Notes: generated by a model not told the origin, from the sequence alone. Shown: positions 1 to 8,149, counted from the first letter of the stretch. The stretch: 64,000 bases of DNA from Oscillospiraceae bacterium (GCA_916988195.3 CAKASQ030000008.1:1-64000), one strand, 5' to 3'. Program-made: numbers and translations.

Positions 1-427
1 CCACGTAGCCGTCGTCCATCTCAACAATGCCAGAAAGTGCGTAGTTCTCGTCTCTTTGAGCCATCGCGCAGCGAATTCGATGCAAAAGATACCACGCCGA
101 CTCATAGCAGATGTTCAGCGTACGGCTCAGCTGGACGGCAGAAATGCCGCGTTTGTCCGTGGCACACAGATAGATCGCCCAGAACCAAGCGGTCAGCGGC
201 AGGTGCGTGCGGTGCATAACGGTTCCTGCGGTGACGGAGGTCTGGCGTCGGCAGGCGCGGCACTGGAACGTGTTTCTCCCGCGAACCGGGTAGTATTCCG
301 TACAGCCGCATTTCGGGCAGACGAAGCCGTTTGGAAACCGAAGCCGGAATAATTCCGCCCGGCAGCTCTCTTCCGTGCTGAATCTGGTGCGAAATTCCTG
401 AAACGTGATCTTCTCTGCGTGTGCCAT
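1..427 (-). mobile_element. IS1595-family transposase, N-terminal part (cut by window edge)
   Basis: Reading leftward from an ATG at 427 gives 142 uninterrupted residues that run off the window. The start (MAHAEKITFQEF) leads into a zinc ribbon with paired cysteines (CPKCGC and CRAC), which is the N-terminal DNA-binding domain of IS1595/ISXO2-like transposases. The stretch after it (TAWFWAIYLCATDKRGISA) is the conserved segment before the DDE-type catalytic core. The last visible residues, VEMDDGYV, match the first catalytic aspartate block. The rest of the catalytic domain and the left inverted repeat lie outside the window. It is probably a cut-and-paste insertion sequence next to the phage-like region. 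Whether it is intact cannot be judged here. Confidence 0.85.
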
Positions 428-515
428 GCCAATGACCTCCTGCGTTTTCTGAGATCATTGTAGCACTTCTGCTGTCCTATATTTCGGACTTTGTATCTAT
501 TTTTCGTTCAGCTGC

Positions 516-734
516 GTGAAGCCGATAAGCACAATGTTTTATATCAAGTCAAGAGGCAGAAAGATCAACTTACGAAACGACAACGTTTTTACACGCTGCC
601 CTGTCTGCGGCAGAGAACACGCCGTAGACATCGTGGAGACCTTCCGGGGCGGCTTCGCGGATCTGTACGGTACAAGCGTTTACTGCCCGGAGTGCGCGGC
701 AAACCTTGTCCGGGTGACGAGGGAAGAAAAATAA
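516..734 (+). CDS. Small zinc-ribbon protein of the phage-like region
   Basis: A 72-residue protein if the GTG at 516 is used; an ATG at 534 would give 66 residues and a start MFYIKSRGRK. It contains two CxxC pairs (CPVC and CPEC) about 30 residues apart, the pattern of a compact zinc ribbon. The N-terminus is basic (KSRGRKINLRND), which would suit nucleic-acid binding. No good ribosome site favours either start. It precedes the sigma-like gene on the same strand. Proteins of this size and pattern are common among uncharacterised phage and conjugative-element genes; I cannot assign a function. Confidence 0.5.
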   Translation: MKPISTMFYIKSRGRKINLRNDNVFTRCPVCGREHAVDIVETFRGGFADLYGTSVYCPECAANLVRVTREEK

Positions 735-812
735 GAAAGCCGCCCAGGTGGGCGGCAGTCCTCAGGTGGGGTGTACAGATGGTAAATTTAATTTACCACA
801 GGAGGACGCATT

Positions 813-1421
813 TTGCAAGTGTTATCCACACAGGGCGAGCGAACAAATGACATCGCCCGAAGCGTTCAGAGCGGAGACACAGACATTCTGGTTCTCTGGC
901 TGGCGTGCCGGAGGCTTGTCATGCAGACGGCGAGACGCTGGCACAGAGCCTTCAACGGAAGCCGGGGCGTTGTTCTGGACGATCTCGAGCAGGTGGGCTT
1001 TCTGGCGCTCACGAAGGCGGCGGAAACCTGGAATCCGGACAGCGGTGCGTTTTCAACATGGCTCACGTTCCAACTGAAAACAGCTTTTGCGGCAGCATAT
1101 TTTATGCGTACCGAGCGCGACCGGAAAGACCCGCTCAATGACGCGGTATCGCTGGACACGCCGCCCACAGGAACAGACGAAGACGTTATGCTTCGTGACA
1201 TCATACCGGACGCGGCGGCGGAGTTGGCTTTTGAGGACGTTGAGCACAAAGATCTTTGCAGCGCCGTACAGAGCGTTGTTCTCAGCCTGCCAGAAGACCA
1301 AAGAACGGCAATTATCCGGGAATTCTGGTACGGGCAGAAGCCAGACCCAAAGATGCGCAGCAAGGCGATGAAAAGCCTGCGGCATCCGTCTGTGAGCCGA
1401 GCGCTCAGAACGTATTACTGA
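813..1421 (+). CDS. Phage-type sigma-70-like factor
   Basis: A 202-residue protein. The start is a TTG at 813 placed seven bases after a strong AGGAGG at about 801-806. Residues about 20-90 resemble sigma region 2, with the block DDLEQVGFLALTKAAETWNP followed by FSTWLTFQLKTA; this is the typical core-binding and minus-10 recognition helix. The middle is acidic and the C-terminus (LPEDQRTAIIREFWYG) looks like region 4 but ends early, so promoter -35 recognition may be reduced. Such short sigma factors occur in Firmicutes prophages and integrative elements, where they switch on late genes. It lies at the head of the rightward block that ends with the tape measure gene. Confidence 0.7.
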   Translation: MQVLSTQGERTNDIARSVQSGDTDILVLWLACRRLVMQTARRWHRAFNGSRGVVLDDLEQVGFLALTKAAETWNPDSGAFSTWLTFQLKTAFAAAYFMRTERDRKDPLNDAVSLDTPPTGTDEDVMLRDIIPDAAAELAFEDVEHKDLCSAVQSVVLSLPEDQRTAIIREFWYGQKPDPKMRSKAMKSLRHPSVSRALRTYY

Positions 1422-1427
1422 CTGAAA

Positions 1428-1847
1428 ATGAACCAAAACGGTGGAAAATGGACTATGGGAGGGGTGATTTACACTGACACAGAAACAGACGCGGGCGCTT
1501 GCAGCTCTTTTGACGCAGCCCACACAGGCGCAGGCGGCACAAAAAGCAGGTATCGGGCTTACGACCTTGAAACGCGATATCTTGATGAACCGGAGTTCCA
1601 GACGGCTTATCAGGAAGCTGTTACAAAGCTTTTGGAAGAAGCGTCCGTTCAGGCAAAACAGGGACTGAGTCCTGCGCTTTCCTGCCTGCGGGAGATCGTG
1701 GAAGACCGGAAAACGGCGGCTACGGCAAGGATTCAGGCAGCAAGAAGTTTGCTTGAATACGGCCTGCGCCTGACAGAAACGGTGGACGTTATGAAACAGC
1801 TGAACGAATTGGAACAATGGAGGGACAAGGTAGATGGCAACGATTGA
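1428..1847 (+). CDS. phBC6A51-like helix-turn-helix protein (small-terminase-like), reading frame disturbed
   Basis: The continuous frame has 139 residues. From about residue 50 (YLDEPEFQTAYQEAV) to the end it reads like the C-terminal part of phage helix-turn-helix proteins related to small terminase subunits: a long helix with LEEA repeats, ARIQAARSLLEYGLR and a coiled tail. The matching N-terminal half is not in this frame. It is found in a second frame from a CTG at 1474 (LTQKQTRALAALLTQ, then AAQKAGIGLTTLKR), and joining the two needs a -1 shift near 1574-1580. That frame has a stop at 1465, so it lacks an ordinary start. Either two compensating indels garbled about 35 residues, or the gene is dead. 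Confidence 0.5.
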   Translation: MNQNGGKWTMGGVIYTDTETDAGACSSFDAAHTGAGGTKSRYRAYDLETRYLDEPEFQTAYQEAVTKLLEEASVQAKQGLSPALSCLREIVEDRKTAATARIQAARSLLEYGLRLTETVDVMKQLNELEQWRDKVDGND

Positions 1848-2148
1848 ACGGAGACTTGCAGCTTTACGGGAATATCTTAAAACAATCTCGGCGGATGAGA
1901 CAGTTTTCATTGTCGAGGGAGGCGCAGAATATCACACAAAAGAAGATCCTTTTAACTACCTGATGCAACACGGCGCATTTACCCATGACGGACGGCGCAT
2001 TGTCTTATATCCGCACCCAATCGAGGGCATGGACCCGTTGAGCCTGTCTCTCTATCAGTTGATTGATGCGGCGGTCGAGAATGGACGGCTGGAATTGCCG
2101 AAACTGGAAAGTGACCAGCCCGGCTTTCCGACTTCGGCAGGATGCTGA
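1834..2148 (+). CDS. Hypothetical protein, 104 aa
   Basis: The ATG at 1834 overlaps the end of the preceding gene by 14 bases and is followed by MATIERRLAALREYLK, a reasonable amphipathic start; an upstream GGAGGGACAAGG lies at the right distance. The protein is mixed alpha/beta with no cysteines before the very C-terminus and no motif I recognise. Tight packing in the rightward block (about 20 bases to the next ATG) supports it being a real translated gene of the phage-like operon. Function unknown. Confidence 0.5.
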   Translation: MATIERRLAALREYLKTISADETVFIVEGGAEYHTKEDPFNYLMQHGAFTHDGRRIVLYPHPIEGMDPLSLSLYQLIDAAVENGRLELPKLESDQPGFPTSAGC

Positions 2149-2167
2149 ACTATGAGAGGGGGAAATT

Positions 2168-2539
2168 ATGACGGATATTTTGAAGGAGTATCCGCTTGTT
2201 GATGAACATGGCAAGCGATACCGGATATTTGGGCGCGGATGCAGGGAGTATGCACCGAAAATTGTAACCTCCGGCGGGGAATTTCTGGTCGGAGCTGTAA
2301 CGTACAGGAAGCCGAAGCTGGAGACGATCGAGCAAAGGAAGACTTGCCCGTTTAAGGGCGGCATGCAACCACACTGCACCGAAGATTGCGCTTTCTATGC
2401 AGACGGATGCAGCCTCGGAACGGCGCAGGCCGGCAAGCGCTGTCCTCTCCCTGCGCACCATACGTGCGGGGATAACTGCATGATGTACAAAACTGGGCGC
2501 TGCACCCTCTTTGCAGCAGAAAGGAAACCGGATAAATGA
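2168..2539 (+). CDS. Cysteine-rich small protein, 123 aa
   Basis: Start ATG at 2168 follows a GAGAGGGGG ribosome site. The first 50 residues are a plain soluble segment (RYRIFGRGCREYAPK). From residue 58 on there are nine cysteines arranged like short metal-binding knuckles: CPFKGGMQPHC, CAFYADGC, CPLPAHHTC, CMMYKTGRC. Histidines lie among them. This pattern suggests one or two structural zinc or other metal sites. It overlaps the next gene by four bases (ATGA), so the two are probably translationally coupled. I do not recognise the family; the context is the phage-like operon. Confidence 0.5.
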   Translation: MTDILKEYPLVDEHGKRYRIFGRGCREYAPKIVTSGGEFLVGAVTYRKPKLETIEQRKTCPFKGGMQPHCTEDCAFYADGCSLGTAQAGKRCPLPAHHTCGDNCMMYKTGRCTLFAAERKPDK

Positions 2540-3204
2540 GCAAATTCAACACCTATGCACAGCAGCTTGACGCTGCATTCAAAACAGCACGCGGCGAATA
2601 CGTGGAGACTTATCAGCGTTTTCAGCAGGCGCAGCAGGCAAATTGCAGAGCCAACGCATGGACGCCAAACGAGAGCGCCGCAGAAAAGCAGGTGAAGACC
2701 GCACGGGCAGCGCTTGCACTGCACGACGCAGAGACTGCTTTTACCGAGGTAAGCGCCCGCGTTTGGGGTGACTTCAAGACCACGCGCCGCATGCTTCGCG
2801 CAGATCTGGAACAGGAAGTACGCGCCGCCAACCTTGCAAACCCCGACGCCATCGACAGTAACGCGCTTGAACTGCTGAAAAGCGGCGTTTTGACTTCTGA
2901 CGATTACGCTGCGTTCATGGAGAAGTACGACAGCAACCCCACCATGCTAAAGCTGCTTGCGCACTATGCCGCCGAAGCCGCCAAAGTTACAGACAGCCGC
3001 AGGGAAGCCGCGACACTCAATGCGATTTCCATTGACTGCCAGAGCGGTCAGAGCGCCGTTTTGCGGGCATTCGATGACATTTGTAAAATCTCTGACCATT
3101 GCCGGGGAGAAAAGCATGTGGGCGATCAAATAAGACCGGAGTATGCTGTGAATATGAGCAGCCGTTGGGAAGAACTCACAAGCGAGGCTGTGGAGAACTT
3201 TTAA
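2536..3204 (+). CDS. Hypothetical helical protein, 222 aa
   Basis: Overlaps the preceding stop by four bases. The first 120 residues are highly helical and rich in Ala, Gln, Glu and Arg (YQRFQQAQQANC; AARAALALHDAETAF-like repeats), consistent with a coiled-coil or scaffold-like fold. The C-terminal third (residues 170-222) changes character, with several cysteines and histidines and a run SSRWEELTSEAVENF just before the stop. The stop sits directly before a frame-shifted tape-measure relic, so the true C-terminus may have been altered by rearrangement. Position upstream of the tail genes would fit a phage structural or assembly role, but no family is recognised. Confidence 0.45.
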   Translation: MSKFNTYAQQLDAAFKTARGEYVETYQRFQQAQQANCRANAWTPNESAAEKQVKTARAALALHDAETAFTEVSARVWGDFKTTRRMLRADLEQEVRAANLANPDAIDSNALELLKSGVLTSDDYAAFMEKYDSNPTMLKLLAHYAAEAAKVTDSRREAATLNAISIDCQSGQSAVLRAFDDICKISDHCRGEKHVGDQIRPEYAVNMSSRWEELTSEAVENF

Positions 3205-3397
3205 TCATACAAAGCGCAGTGCGGGAGGGATTGGTGCAGGCATTCAAACAAGGCTATGAACGAATCCGGCGGACGGTCGCAGACAATCATCTTGCAGCTC
3301 AACGGCAGAGAATTTGCGCGGGCTGTCTATAAGGCGAACAACGAAGAAACGCAGCGCGTGGGCTTAAAGCTTGCAAGCGCAAGAGCGAAAAAGCCGC
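3204..3397 (+). pseudogene. Relic of a tape-measure protein C-terminus
   Basis: Two adjacent frames together encode a short tail like that of the full tape measure gene downstream. One frame (from 3204) reads IIQSAVREGLVQAFKQGYE; another (from 3256) reads SQTIILQLNGREFARAVYK and then EETQRVGLKLASARAK. The full protein ends TQTVILQVGRRELGRVVYEL then EETQRVGVKLAGVKA, clearly homologous. The switch of frame near 3250 and the lack of any start or upstream body show that this is a leftover fragment. It suggests that another tail gene was deleted here, or that modules were exchanged. Confidence 0.6.
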
Positions 3398-3483
3398 CAA
3401 CACCATGTTCAATGCCATGCTGCGCGGAACGCTGTGACGTAGCATCGGGAAAACATATTTTTACAAAACGAAAGGAACGAGCT

Positions 3484-3903
3484 ATGGAAAAATTCAATTT
3501 TGATACCGGCATGAAGGAGTTCGAGATCAACGACGCTGTTACCGTGTCATTCAATCCCACAGACCCGGAAACGATCAAGAAAATCTTCGACGTCTTTGAT
3601 TCTCTGGATGCAAAGCAGGCTGCTTACAAGGCAGAAATCGCGCGATGCGGCGAAACGAAAGAGATCTTTGACATCGCCAGCCGCCGCGACGCGGAAATGC
3701 GTGAGGTGCTGGACAGTCTTTTCGGTAAGCCGATCTGCGAACCGCTATTCGGCACGATGAACGTCTACGCGCTGGCAGACGGTCTTCCGGTCTGGTGCAA
3801 TCTGATGCTTGCCATCATTGACCAGATCGACACGCGTTCTTTGCAGGAGCGTAAGGGCACCAGCGCAAGAATCGAACAGTACACAAAGCGTTGGAAAAAG
3901 TGA
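3484..3903 (+). CDS. Phage tail-region protein (DUF6673-like)
   Basis: I place the start at the ATG at 3484 (MEKFNFDTGMKEFEI), preceded by AAAGGAACG, not at the in-frame ATG at 3256, because the longer version would translate the tape-measure relic. The resulting 139-residue protein opens with a short beta segment (FEINDAVTVSFNPTDPE) followed by a long helix, the layout of small Firmicutes phage proteins encoded just before the tape measure gene. Those are thought to act in tail assembly. The name DUF6673 is my recollection of that family and has not been verified. Gene order (this gene, then the tape measure gene 63 bases later) supports the tail-assembly reading. Confidence 0.5.
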   Translation: MEKFNFDTGMKEFEINDAVTVSFNPTDPETIKKIFDVFDSLDAKQAAYKAEIARCGETKEIFDIASRRDAEMREVLDSLFGKPICEPLFGTMNVYALADGLPVWCNLMLAIIDQIDTRSLQERKGTSARIEQYTKRWKK

Positions 3904-3966
3904 CTTGCGGATGGGGCTCCCCGGCTTTGGAGAGTCCCATTTGTGCAATGAAAGTGAGGCGATAGC

Positions 3967-6234
3967 ATGAGTACAAACATGACCGGGGGCGCGGATGGCG
4001 GCATTGCCATTCAGGTAAGGCTCGATACAAGCAAAGCGTCCAAAGAATTAAACCGGCTTGAGCAGAAGATCCTCAAGCTGCAAGAGGAAGTAACCGTCGG
4101 CAAGACGAAGAAAAGCGCCCTTGTTGCGCAGCTGGAACAGGCGAATACAGAGCTGACAGCATTACAGGCGAAGACGAAGATCGACGGAAAGAACTTCGTC
4201 ATTTCCCCCGAGGACAGCAAACGTATTTCGGATTTGAAAATCCAGATCGAGCAGACGCAGGCGGCGATCGAGCAGCAGAACAAAGCGCTTTCCGATACGC
4301 AGCTGACCTTAGAGGGCGTCAAGATCCGCTACGGCGAGGTTACGCAGCGGGCGCAGGCACTTGCCGCAGCAGAGCAGGAAACCGCCGGAGGCTCCATGCA
4401 GGAAGCCAGGGAGCACGTAGAGCAGACGGCAGATGCTTTTGCACAGGCGCAGCGGAACGCCGAAGAATTAAATGACACGATGGACGGAACGCAGGGCTCG
4501 GCGTCACGCATGGAAAAAGCGGCGATGAAGGTGCAGAAAAGCATGGAGCGTATCGCAAAGCGCATCAAGTCCCTGTTCGGTCAGGCGCTGTTCTTCGGGC
4601 TGATCTCCCGGGCGCTGTCAAGCTTCCGCGACTGGCTCGGCGAGACGATCCGGCAGAACGACGCGGCGACAGCGGCGCTCTCCCGGCTCAAGGGCGCGCT
4701 TCTGACGCTGGCGCAGCCGATTCTGGGCGTGGTGCTTCCGGCGTTCACGGCGCTTGTGGATGCTTTGACGCGGATTGTGACAATGGTTGCGGAGTTCATT
4801 TCCATTCTGACCGGAACCAGCTTTTCTGCGTCGAAGGACGCGGCGAAGAACCTGAACGAGGAAAAGAAGGCGCTCGACGGCGTGGGCGCAGCGGCGGCAA
4901 GCGCAGAAAAGAGCATGGCGGGCTTCGATGAGATCAATAAGCTCACGGCAAATAACGCCTCTGGCGGCGGAGGCGGCGCGTCCTCCGGCATTGCAGCGGA
5001 GTTCGATTCCCTGACGTCGACGCTTCCGAAGTGGCTTGCGAACCTTGCAAAGGCGCTGCACGACTTCGCGGAAGATATCGTAATTAAAATCCGCGAGCTG
5101 AAATTTGAATGGGATAAAGGAAATATCCTCAAGAGCAAGGACGCATGGTTGGTCATGCTCTCCGGCATCCTCGGCGCGGTGATCGGCGCAGCGTTCGGCG
5201 GCTTGACTGGCGGCGTGATCGGCTTACTGCTCGGCGTTGCAATCGGCATTATCAGCGTTACGTGGATGGACAAGCTGAAAAATCCGGGGCAGGCAAAGAA
5301 TATTGCCATACTTGTTCTGTCCGGCATCATCGGGGCGGTGCTGGGCGCGATGTTCGGAGGGCTTGCAGGTGGCTTCATCGGGCTTCTGCTCGGCGTGATC
5401 ATCGGCGCGCAGTTCGGCGGTCTGGCCGGTGGTGTGATCGGTCTGATTCTCGGCGTGAGCATCAGCCTTGCGAGAATTGCATTCAGCGACGAGGTTTCGG
5501 AAGCCTCGCGAAAGCTGGCGGCAAGTGGGCTGAAAATCATTCTTACGTCGCTTATCTTTGCTCTGATCGGCGCGGCATGCGGCTTCGGTCCTGCGGGTGC
5601 GATCGTCGGCGGCGTCATCGGTCTTGTGGCGGGGACGCTGATTCAGATCCAGGCGATCAACTTTGACGATTCTATGTCGGAAAAAGAGAAGCAGAAGGCG
5701 ACAGGCATCCTGAAAACCGTGCTGTACGGCATCATTGGCGCGTTGATCGGCGCGGCCATCGGCGGCGTGTTTGGCGGCATCGTCGGTGGTATTGTGGGTA
5801 TTTCTCTAGGCCTTGCCATCCATTGGAGCAGCATCACCTACGACGAAGTACCGAAAAGAACCGCAGGCAGCGGTTTCTCGGGCGGCGGAGGCTTCGGCAG
5901 CCGGACATCCAGAGCCGCATATCAGAGCTTGCAGGTTCCGCCCGTCAGCTCTGTAGACCTTCCACGCCTTGCATCCGGCGCGGTCATTCCGCCGAACCGG
6001 GAATTCCTTGCGGTTCTGGGCGACCAGAGACAGGGCATGAACCTCGAAGCGCCTGCGGATATGATTCGGCAGATGGTAGCAGACGGCATCCGCGCGGCAG
6101 GCATCGGAAGCGGAAGCAGGACACAGACGGTGATCTTGCAGGTTGGCAGACGCGAGCTTGGGCGCGTGGTGTATGAGCTCAACAAAGAGGAAACGCAGCG
6201 TGTCGGCGTGAAGCTGGCGGGTGTAAAAGCGTAG
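3967..6234 (+). CDS. Phage tail tape measure protein
   Basis: A 755-residue protein. Residues 15-200 form a long coiled coil (KELNRLEQKILKLQEEV and similar heptads, rich in Gln, Glu, Ala). Around 200-290 there is a basic segment then hydrophobic helices. Residues about 390-620 hold at least four near-copies of a glycine-rich membrane-like repeat of the type GAxFGGLTGGVIGLLLG, each followed by a short polar linker. The C-terminal 60 residues (QTVILQVGRRELGRVVYE) are a small beta domain typical of these proteins in Clostridia. Tape measure proteins set phage tail length and help DNA entry through the membrane. It is the largest and best preserved phage gene here. No tail fibre, baseplate or lysis genes follow, so the module is incomplete. 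Confidence 0.85.
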   Translation: MSTNMTGGADGGIAIQVRLDTSKASKELNRLEQKILKLQEEVTVGKTKKSALVAQLEQANTELTALQAKTKIDGKNFVISPEDSKRISDLKIQIEQTQAAIEQQNKALSDTQLTLEGVKIRYGEVTQRAQALAAAEQETAGGSMQEAREHVEQTADAFAQAQRNAEELNDTMDGTQGSASRMEKAAMKVQKSMERIAKRIKSLFGQALFFGLISRALSSFRDWLGETIRQNDAATAALSRLKGALLTLAQPILGVVLPAFTALVDALTRIVTMVAEFISILTGTSFSASKDAAKNLNEEKKALDGVGAAAASAEKSMAGFDEINKLTANNASGGGGGASSGIAAEFDSLTSTLPKWLANLAKALHDFAEDIVIKIRELKFEWDKGNILKSKDAWLVMLSGILGAVIGAAFGGLTGGVIGLLLGVAIGIISVTWMDKLKNPGQAKNIAILVLSGIIGAVLGAMFGGLAGGFIGLLLGVIIGAQFGGLAGGVIGLILGVSISLARIAFSDEVSEASRKLAASGLKIILTSLIFALIGAACGFGPAGAIVGGVIGLVAGTLIQIQAINFDDSMSEKEKQKATGILKTVLYGIIGALIGAAIGGVFGGIVGGIVGISLGLAIHWSSITYDEVPKRTAGSGFSGGGGFGSRTSRAAYQSLQVPPVSSVDLPRLASGAVIPPNREFLAVLGDQRQGMNLEAPADMIRQMVADGIRAAGIGSGSRTQTVILQVGRRELGRVVYELNKEETQRVGVKLAGVKA

Positions 6235-6378
6235 CTCCGGCTAATATGCGAACGTTCGTTTTCCATCAGAGACGCGCAGAGGAGCACAGGCAACCGTAGA
6301 TGATTCGTCCGACATCGTTATACAGAAAACGGAAAACACCGTCACAAGCCACTGAACGCCTCAGAGTGGCATAGCAAA

Positions 6379-6411
6379 ACAGGCCGTGGGGAATTATCCT
6401 CACGGTCTGTT
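6379..6411. terminator. Hairpin between convergent blocks
   Basis: An imperfect inverted repeat (ACAGGCCGTG... paired with ...CACGGTCTGT) lies between the end of the tape measure gene and the leftward block. It could end transcription from both sides. There is a short T-rich stretch only on the right. Confidence 0.5.
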
Positions 6412-6417
6412 GTCTGT

Positions 6418-6693
6418 TTAATCATCAAATCTGTACACAAAGCCATCCGGCAGCTTGTTTACTGCGATACCGCCCATACGGCAATCCGGGAGCGGACAGG
6501 TGAAGCAGCTGGCGCTGTAGGGGCAGACTGTGCAGGGCTCCCGGTACCGGTATGTCGATTTGGGCTTCTTGCCGTTGGCTGCGGCGCGTAAGTAGCGGAC
6601 GTTTGCCTTTGTCACGCCGAGCCGCCGGGCGATCTCGCAGGTGCTGAGCCCCTGCCGGTACAGCCGCATGACCTCAGCCTGCTTGCTGGTCAT
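6418..6693 (-). CDS. Helix-turn-helix protein with cysteine cluster
   Basis: A 91-residue protein. The first 35 residues (TSKQAEVMRLYRQGLSTCEIARRLGVTKANV) form a clear helix-turn-helix of the resolvase/LuxR/sigma-region-4 kind. A basic linker follows, then a cluster of five cysteines (CTVCPYSASCFTCPLPDC) that probably binds metal. Small HTH plus Cys-knuckle proteins are frequent in the early regions of Firmicutes prophages and conjugative elements as putative regulators. It overlaps the next upstream gene on the same strand by 20 bases. The specific target is unknown. Confidence 0.6.
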   Translation of the reverse strand: MTSKQAEVMRLYRQGLSTCEIARRLGVTKANVRYLRAAANGKKPKSTYRYREPCTVCPYSASCFTCPLPDCRMGGIAVNKLPDGFVYRFDD

Positions 6694-7036
6694 GGTGCTG
6701 CGCCTTCAATTCACGATTATGCGCTTCTTCGTCTTCCACGTTAGCCTTTGCCCGTGCTGCGCTTTCGAGGTACTGCTGTACGCAGGGAGCATCACCGTGT
6801 CCGGCGTGCAGGTGATATTCCAGCTGCGCGTCTGCGAGTAGGTCATCGGCGATCCACAGGTTATTCCGTATTGTTTGCGCGGCGTGTTTGTCAAGCGTTT
6901 TTTGCTCTCGGTCACTTAAAAACTCATCGATAAGGTCATAAATCAGCTGCTCGGCCTGATCGATTTTCAGAAATGCGCTGTCAAGCGCTGTTTCAATCGT
7001 CACACGTTCTTCTCTTGTCGTTCTGGAAATGAACAT
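6674..7036 (-). CDS. Hypothetical helical protein, 120 aa
   Basis: The ATG at 7036 (MFISRTTREERVTIE) is preferred because it has GGAGGAAAATTGAT upstream; a longer in-frame extension has no ribosome site and an unlikely Cys/Arg-rich sequence. The product is acidic and almost wholly helical (ALDSAFLKIDQAEQLIYDLIDEFLSDREQ), ending in a His/Gln-rich tail. The start codon is two bases from the preceding gene's stop. No family recognised; it is part of the leftward block of small genes, probably phage early genes. Confidence 0.5.
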   Translation of the reverse strand: MFISRTTREERVTIETALDSAFLKIDQAEQLIYDLIDEFLSDREQKTLDKHAAQTIRNNLWIADDLLADAQLEYHLHAGHGDAPCVQQYLESAARAKANVEDEEAHNRELKAQHHDQQAG

Positions 7037-7037
7037 A

Positions 7038-7349
7038 TCAATTTTCCTCCTTCGTCTGCACAACAGGGAGCATTTGCAGCGTGTCTGCAGTAAGAGAAAC
7101 CAACTGCTCAACTGCGAACAGCGCCGCACCCAGCGCGTCAAAATTTTCTTCCATCCACTCGCGGGCGGCCTTGTCCAGATCGCCGCCGGTCTCCTCTGCG
7201 TACTCTTCCAGAATCCCCTCGCAGGTTCGACAGTGAATCATCGGTTCAAGCACATGTTCAAGAAGCCCATGCGCAGATACGGCGTTCAGTTCAGCGCCGA
7301 ACAGTTCCACCTTGAGCGCAGCGGGGGCGATAATATATCTTTCGTCCAT
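7038..7349 (-). CDS. Hypothetical protein, 103 aa
   Basis: Start ATG at 7349 (MDERYIIAPAALKVELFG), six bases after AGGAGG. The chain is acidic, with a pair of cysteines (HCRTCEG) near residue 50 and a long C-terminal helix. It is packed two bases from the next gene and ten bases from the previous one, all leftward, so it is very likely co-transcribed with them. I do not recognise the family. Confidence 0.5.
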   Translation of the reverse strand: MDERYIIAPAALKVELFGAELNAVSAHGLLEHVLEPMIHCRTCEGILEEYAEETGGDLDKAAREWMEENFDALGAALFAVEQLVSLTADTLQMLPVVQTKEEN

Positions 7350-7359
7350 AAGAATCCTC

Positions 7360-7713
7360 CTAATAACAAGTTTCATAAAAGCGCAGCTCGCGGATGCGGC
7401 CGCTGAAAAAATGGTTGATGTTATAATCGCAGTTCCGGTATCGTGTCCGGAAGTGCTTATCGATCATGTCTTCGTAACAATCCGGGTCTATGTCCATCGT
7501 GGAATTGACCTTATCCGTCTCGTCGATATACGGCATTTCGCGGATGATGCGTTCGATCTGTACAGCGCGTATTGGCGGGTGCGGAGCGCCCGTGTACGCC
7601 TCGTACTGCTCAAAATAGTACCGGAACACCTCCAACACCTCCGCAAGGCTGTACGGGCTGTCTGCGTACACAGACGCGGTGATACTTGAGAATTTGTCAA
7701 AATCAAACAGCAA
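7360..7713 (-). CDS. Hypothetical protein, 117 aa
   Basis: A TTG at 7713 lies seven bases after GGAGG and gives MLFDFDKFSSITASVYADS, a more credible start than the upstream ATG at 7746, which would make the ribosome site part of the coding sequence. The protein contains an aromatic helix (VLEVFRYYFEQYEAYTG) and a later segment RTRYRNCDYNINHFFS; it looks soluble. It is similar in style to small phage replication-module proteins that sit beside loader or helicase genes, but nothing decisive is visible. Confidence 0.5.
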   Translation of the reverse strand: MLFDFDKFSSITASVYADSPYSLAEVLEVFRYYFEQYEAYTGAPHPPIRAVQIERIIREMPYIDETDKVNSTMDIDPDCYEDMIDKHFRTRYRNCDYNINHFFSGRIRELRFYETCY

Positions 7714-7843
7714 CTGTTCACCTCCAATCGCTGGGGCAAACCGCACCGCGGTTTTGCTCCCTTATACCCTTATACGTTTAGAATTTATAGTTTAGGGTTT
7801 ATAGTTTGTATTCGACTGGTTTACCAGTGGTATACGACTGGTA

Positions 7844-8149
7844 TCACGCTCGCCGCCATCGTTTATTGATGTTCTCGGCGTTTCGTTTACAGACTTCCTG
7901 ATACTTGGCATTGTTGCGGTCGATATCCGCACGCATGATCTGGAAGACCTTCTCTGCAACGCCATCAAGCCCGCTCGGCAGCTGTCCGTAAAGATAATAG
8001 TTGACTGTCGCTTTGATTGCCTTCGCCGCGTCACTCTCTGGCATCAGGGAGAACATCAGCGCCGCTTCCCGGTAGGTCATGTACCCGGGCGCTTCGTACT
8101 GCTTTTCCTGATCCATTCGTATAAGAAAAACACCTCCGTAAAAAGTCAT
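7844..8149 (-). CDS. DUF6291-like phage replication-module protein
   Basis: About 101 residues from an ATG at 8149 (AGAAGG ribosome site); an ATG at 8116 (MDQEKQYEAPGYMTY) is also possible. The sequence YREAALMFSLMPESDAAKAIKATVNYYLYGQ and the end (NAKYQEVCKRNAENINKRWR) match the small proteins often encoded in front of DnaD/DnaC-like replication genes in Firmicutes phages. Here no DnaD-like gene follows, only the smaller genes to the left, so the replication module looks degraded. It is the first gene of the leftward block. Confidence 0.55.
   Translation of the reverse strand: MTFYGGVFLIRMDQEKQYEAPGYMTYREAALMFSLMPESDAAKAIKATVNYYLYGQLPSGLDGVAEKVFQIMRADIDRNNAKYQEVCKRNAENINKRWRRA

Noticed and set aside
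1053-1910. 285-residue reverse ORF opposite the sigma-like and HTH genes
   Set aside because: No ribosome site, Cys/Phe/Ser-rich shadow composition, and it crosses two plus-strand genes.
4581-5618. 345-residue reverse ORF under the tape measure gene
   Set aside because: It is the antisense shadow of a GC-rich coding region; it is rich in Pro/Ser/Arg without any domain, and the plus-strand protein is clearly real.
7747-7843. Repeated CGACTGGT and TTTATAGTTT words, considered as a CRISPR-like or iteron array
   Set aside because: Copies are too short and irregular; no repeat-spacer pattern is present, and no cas gene is in the window.
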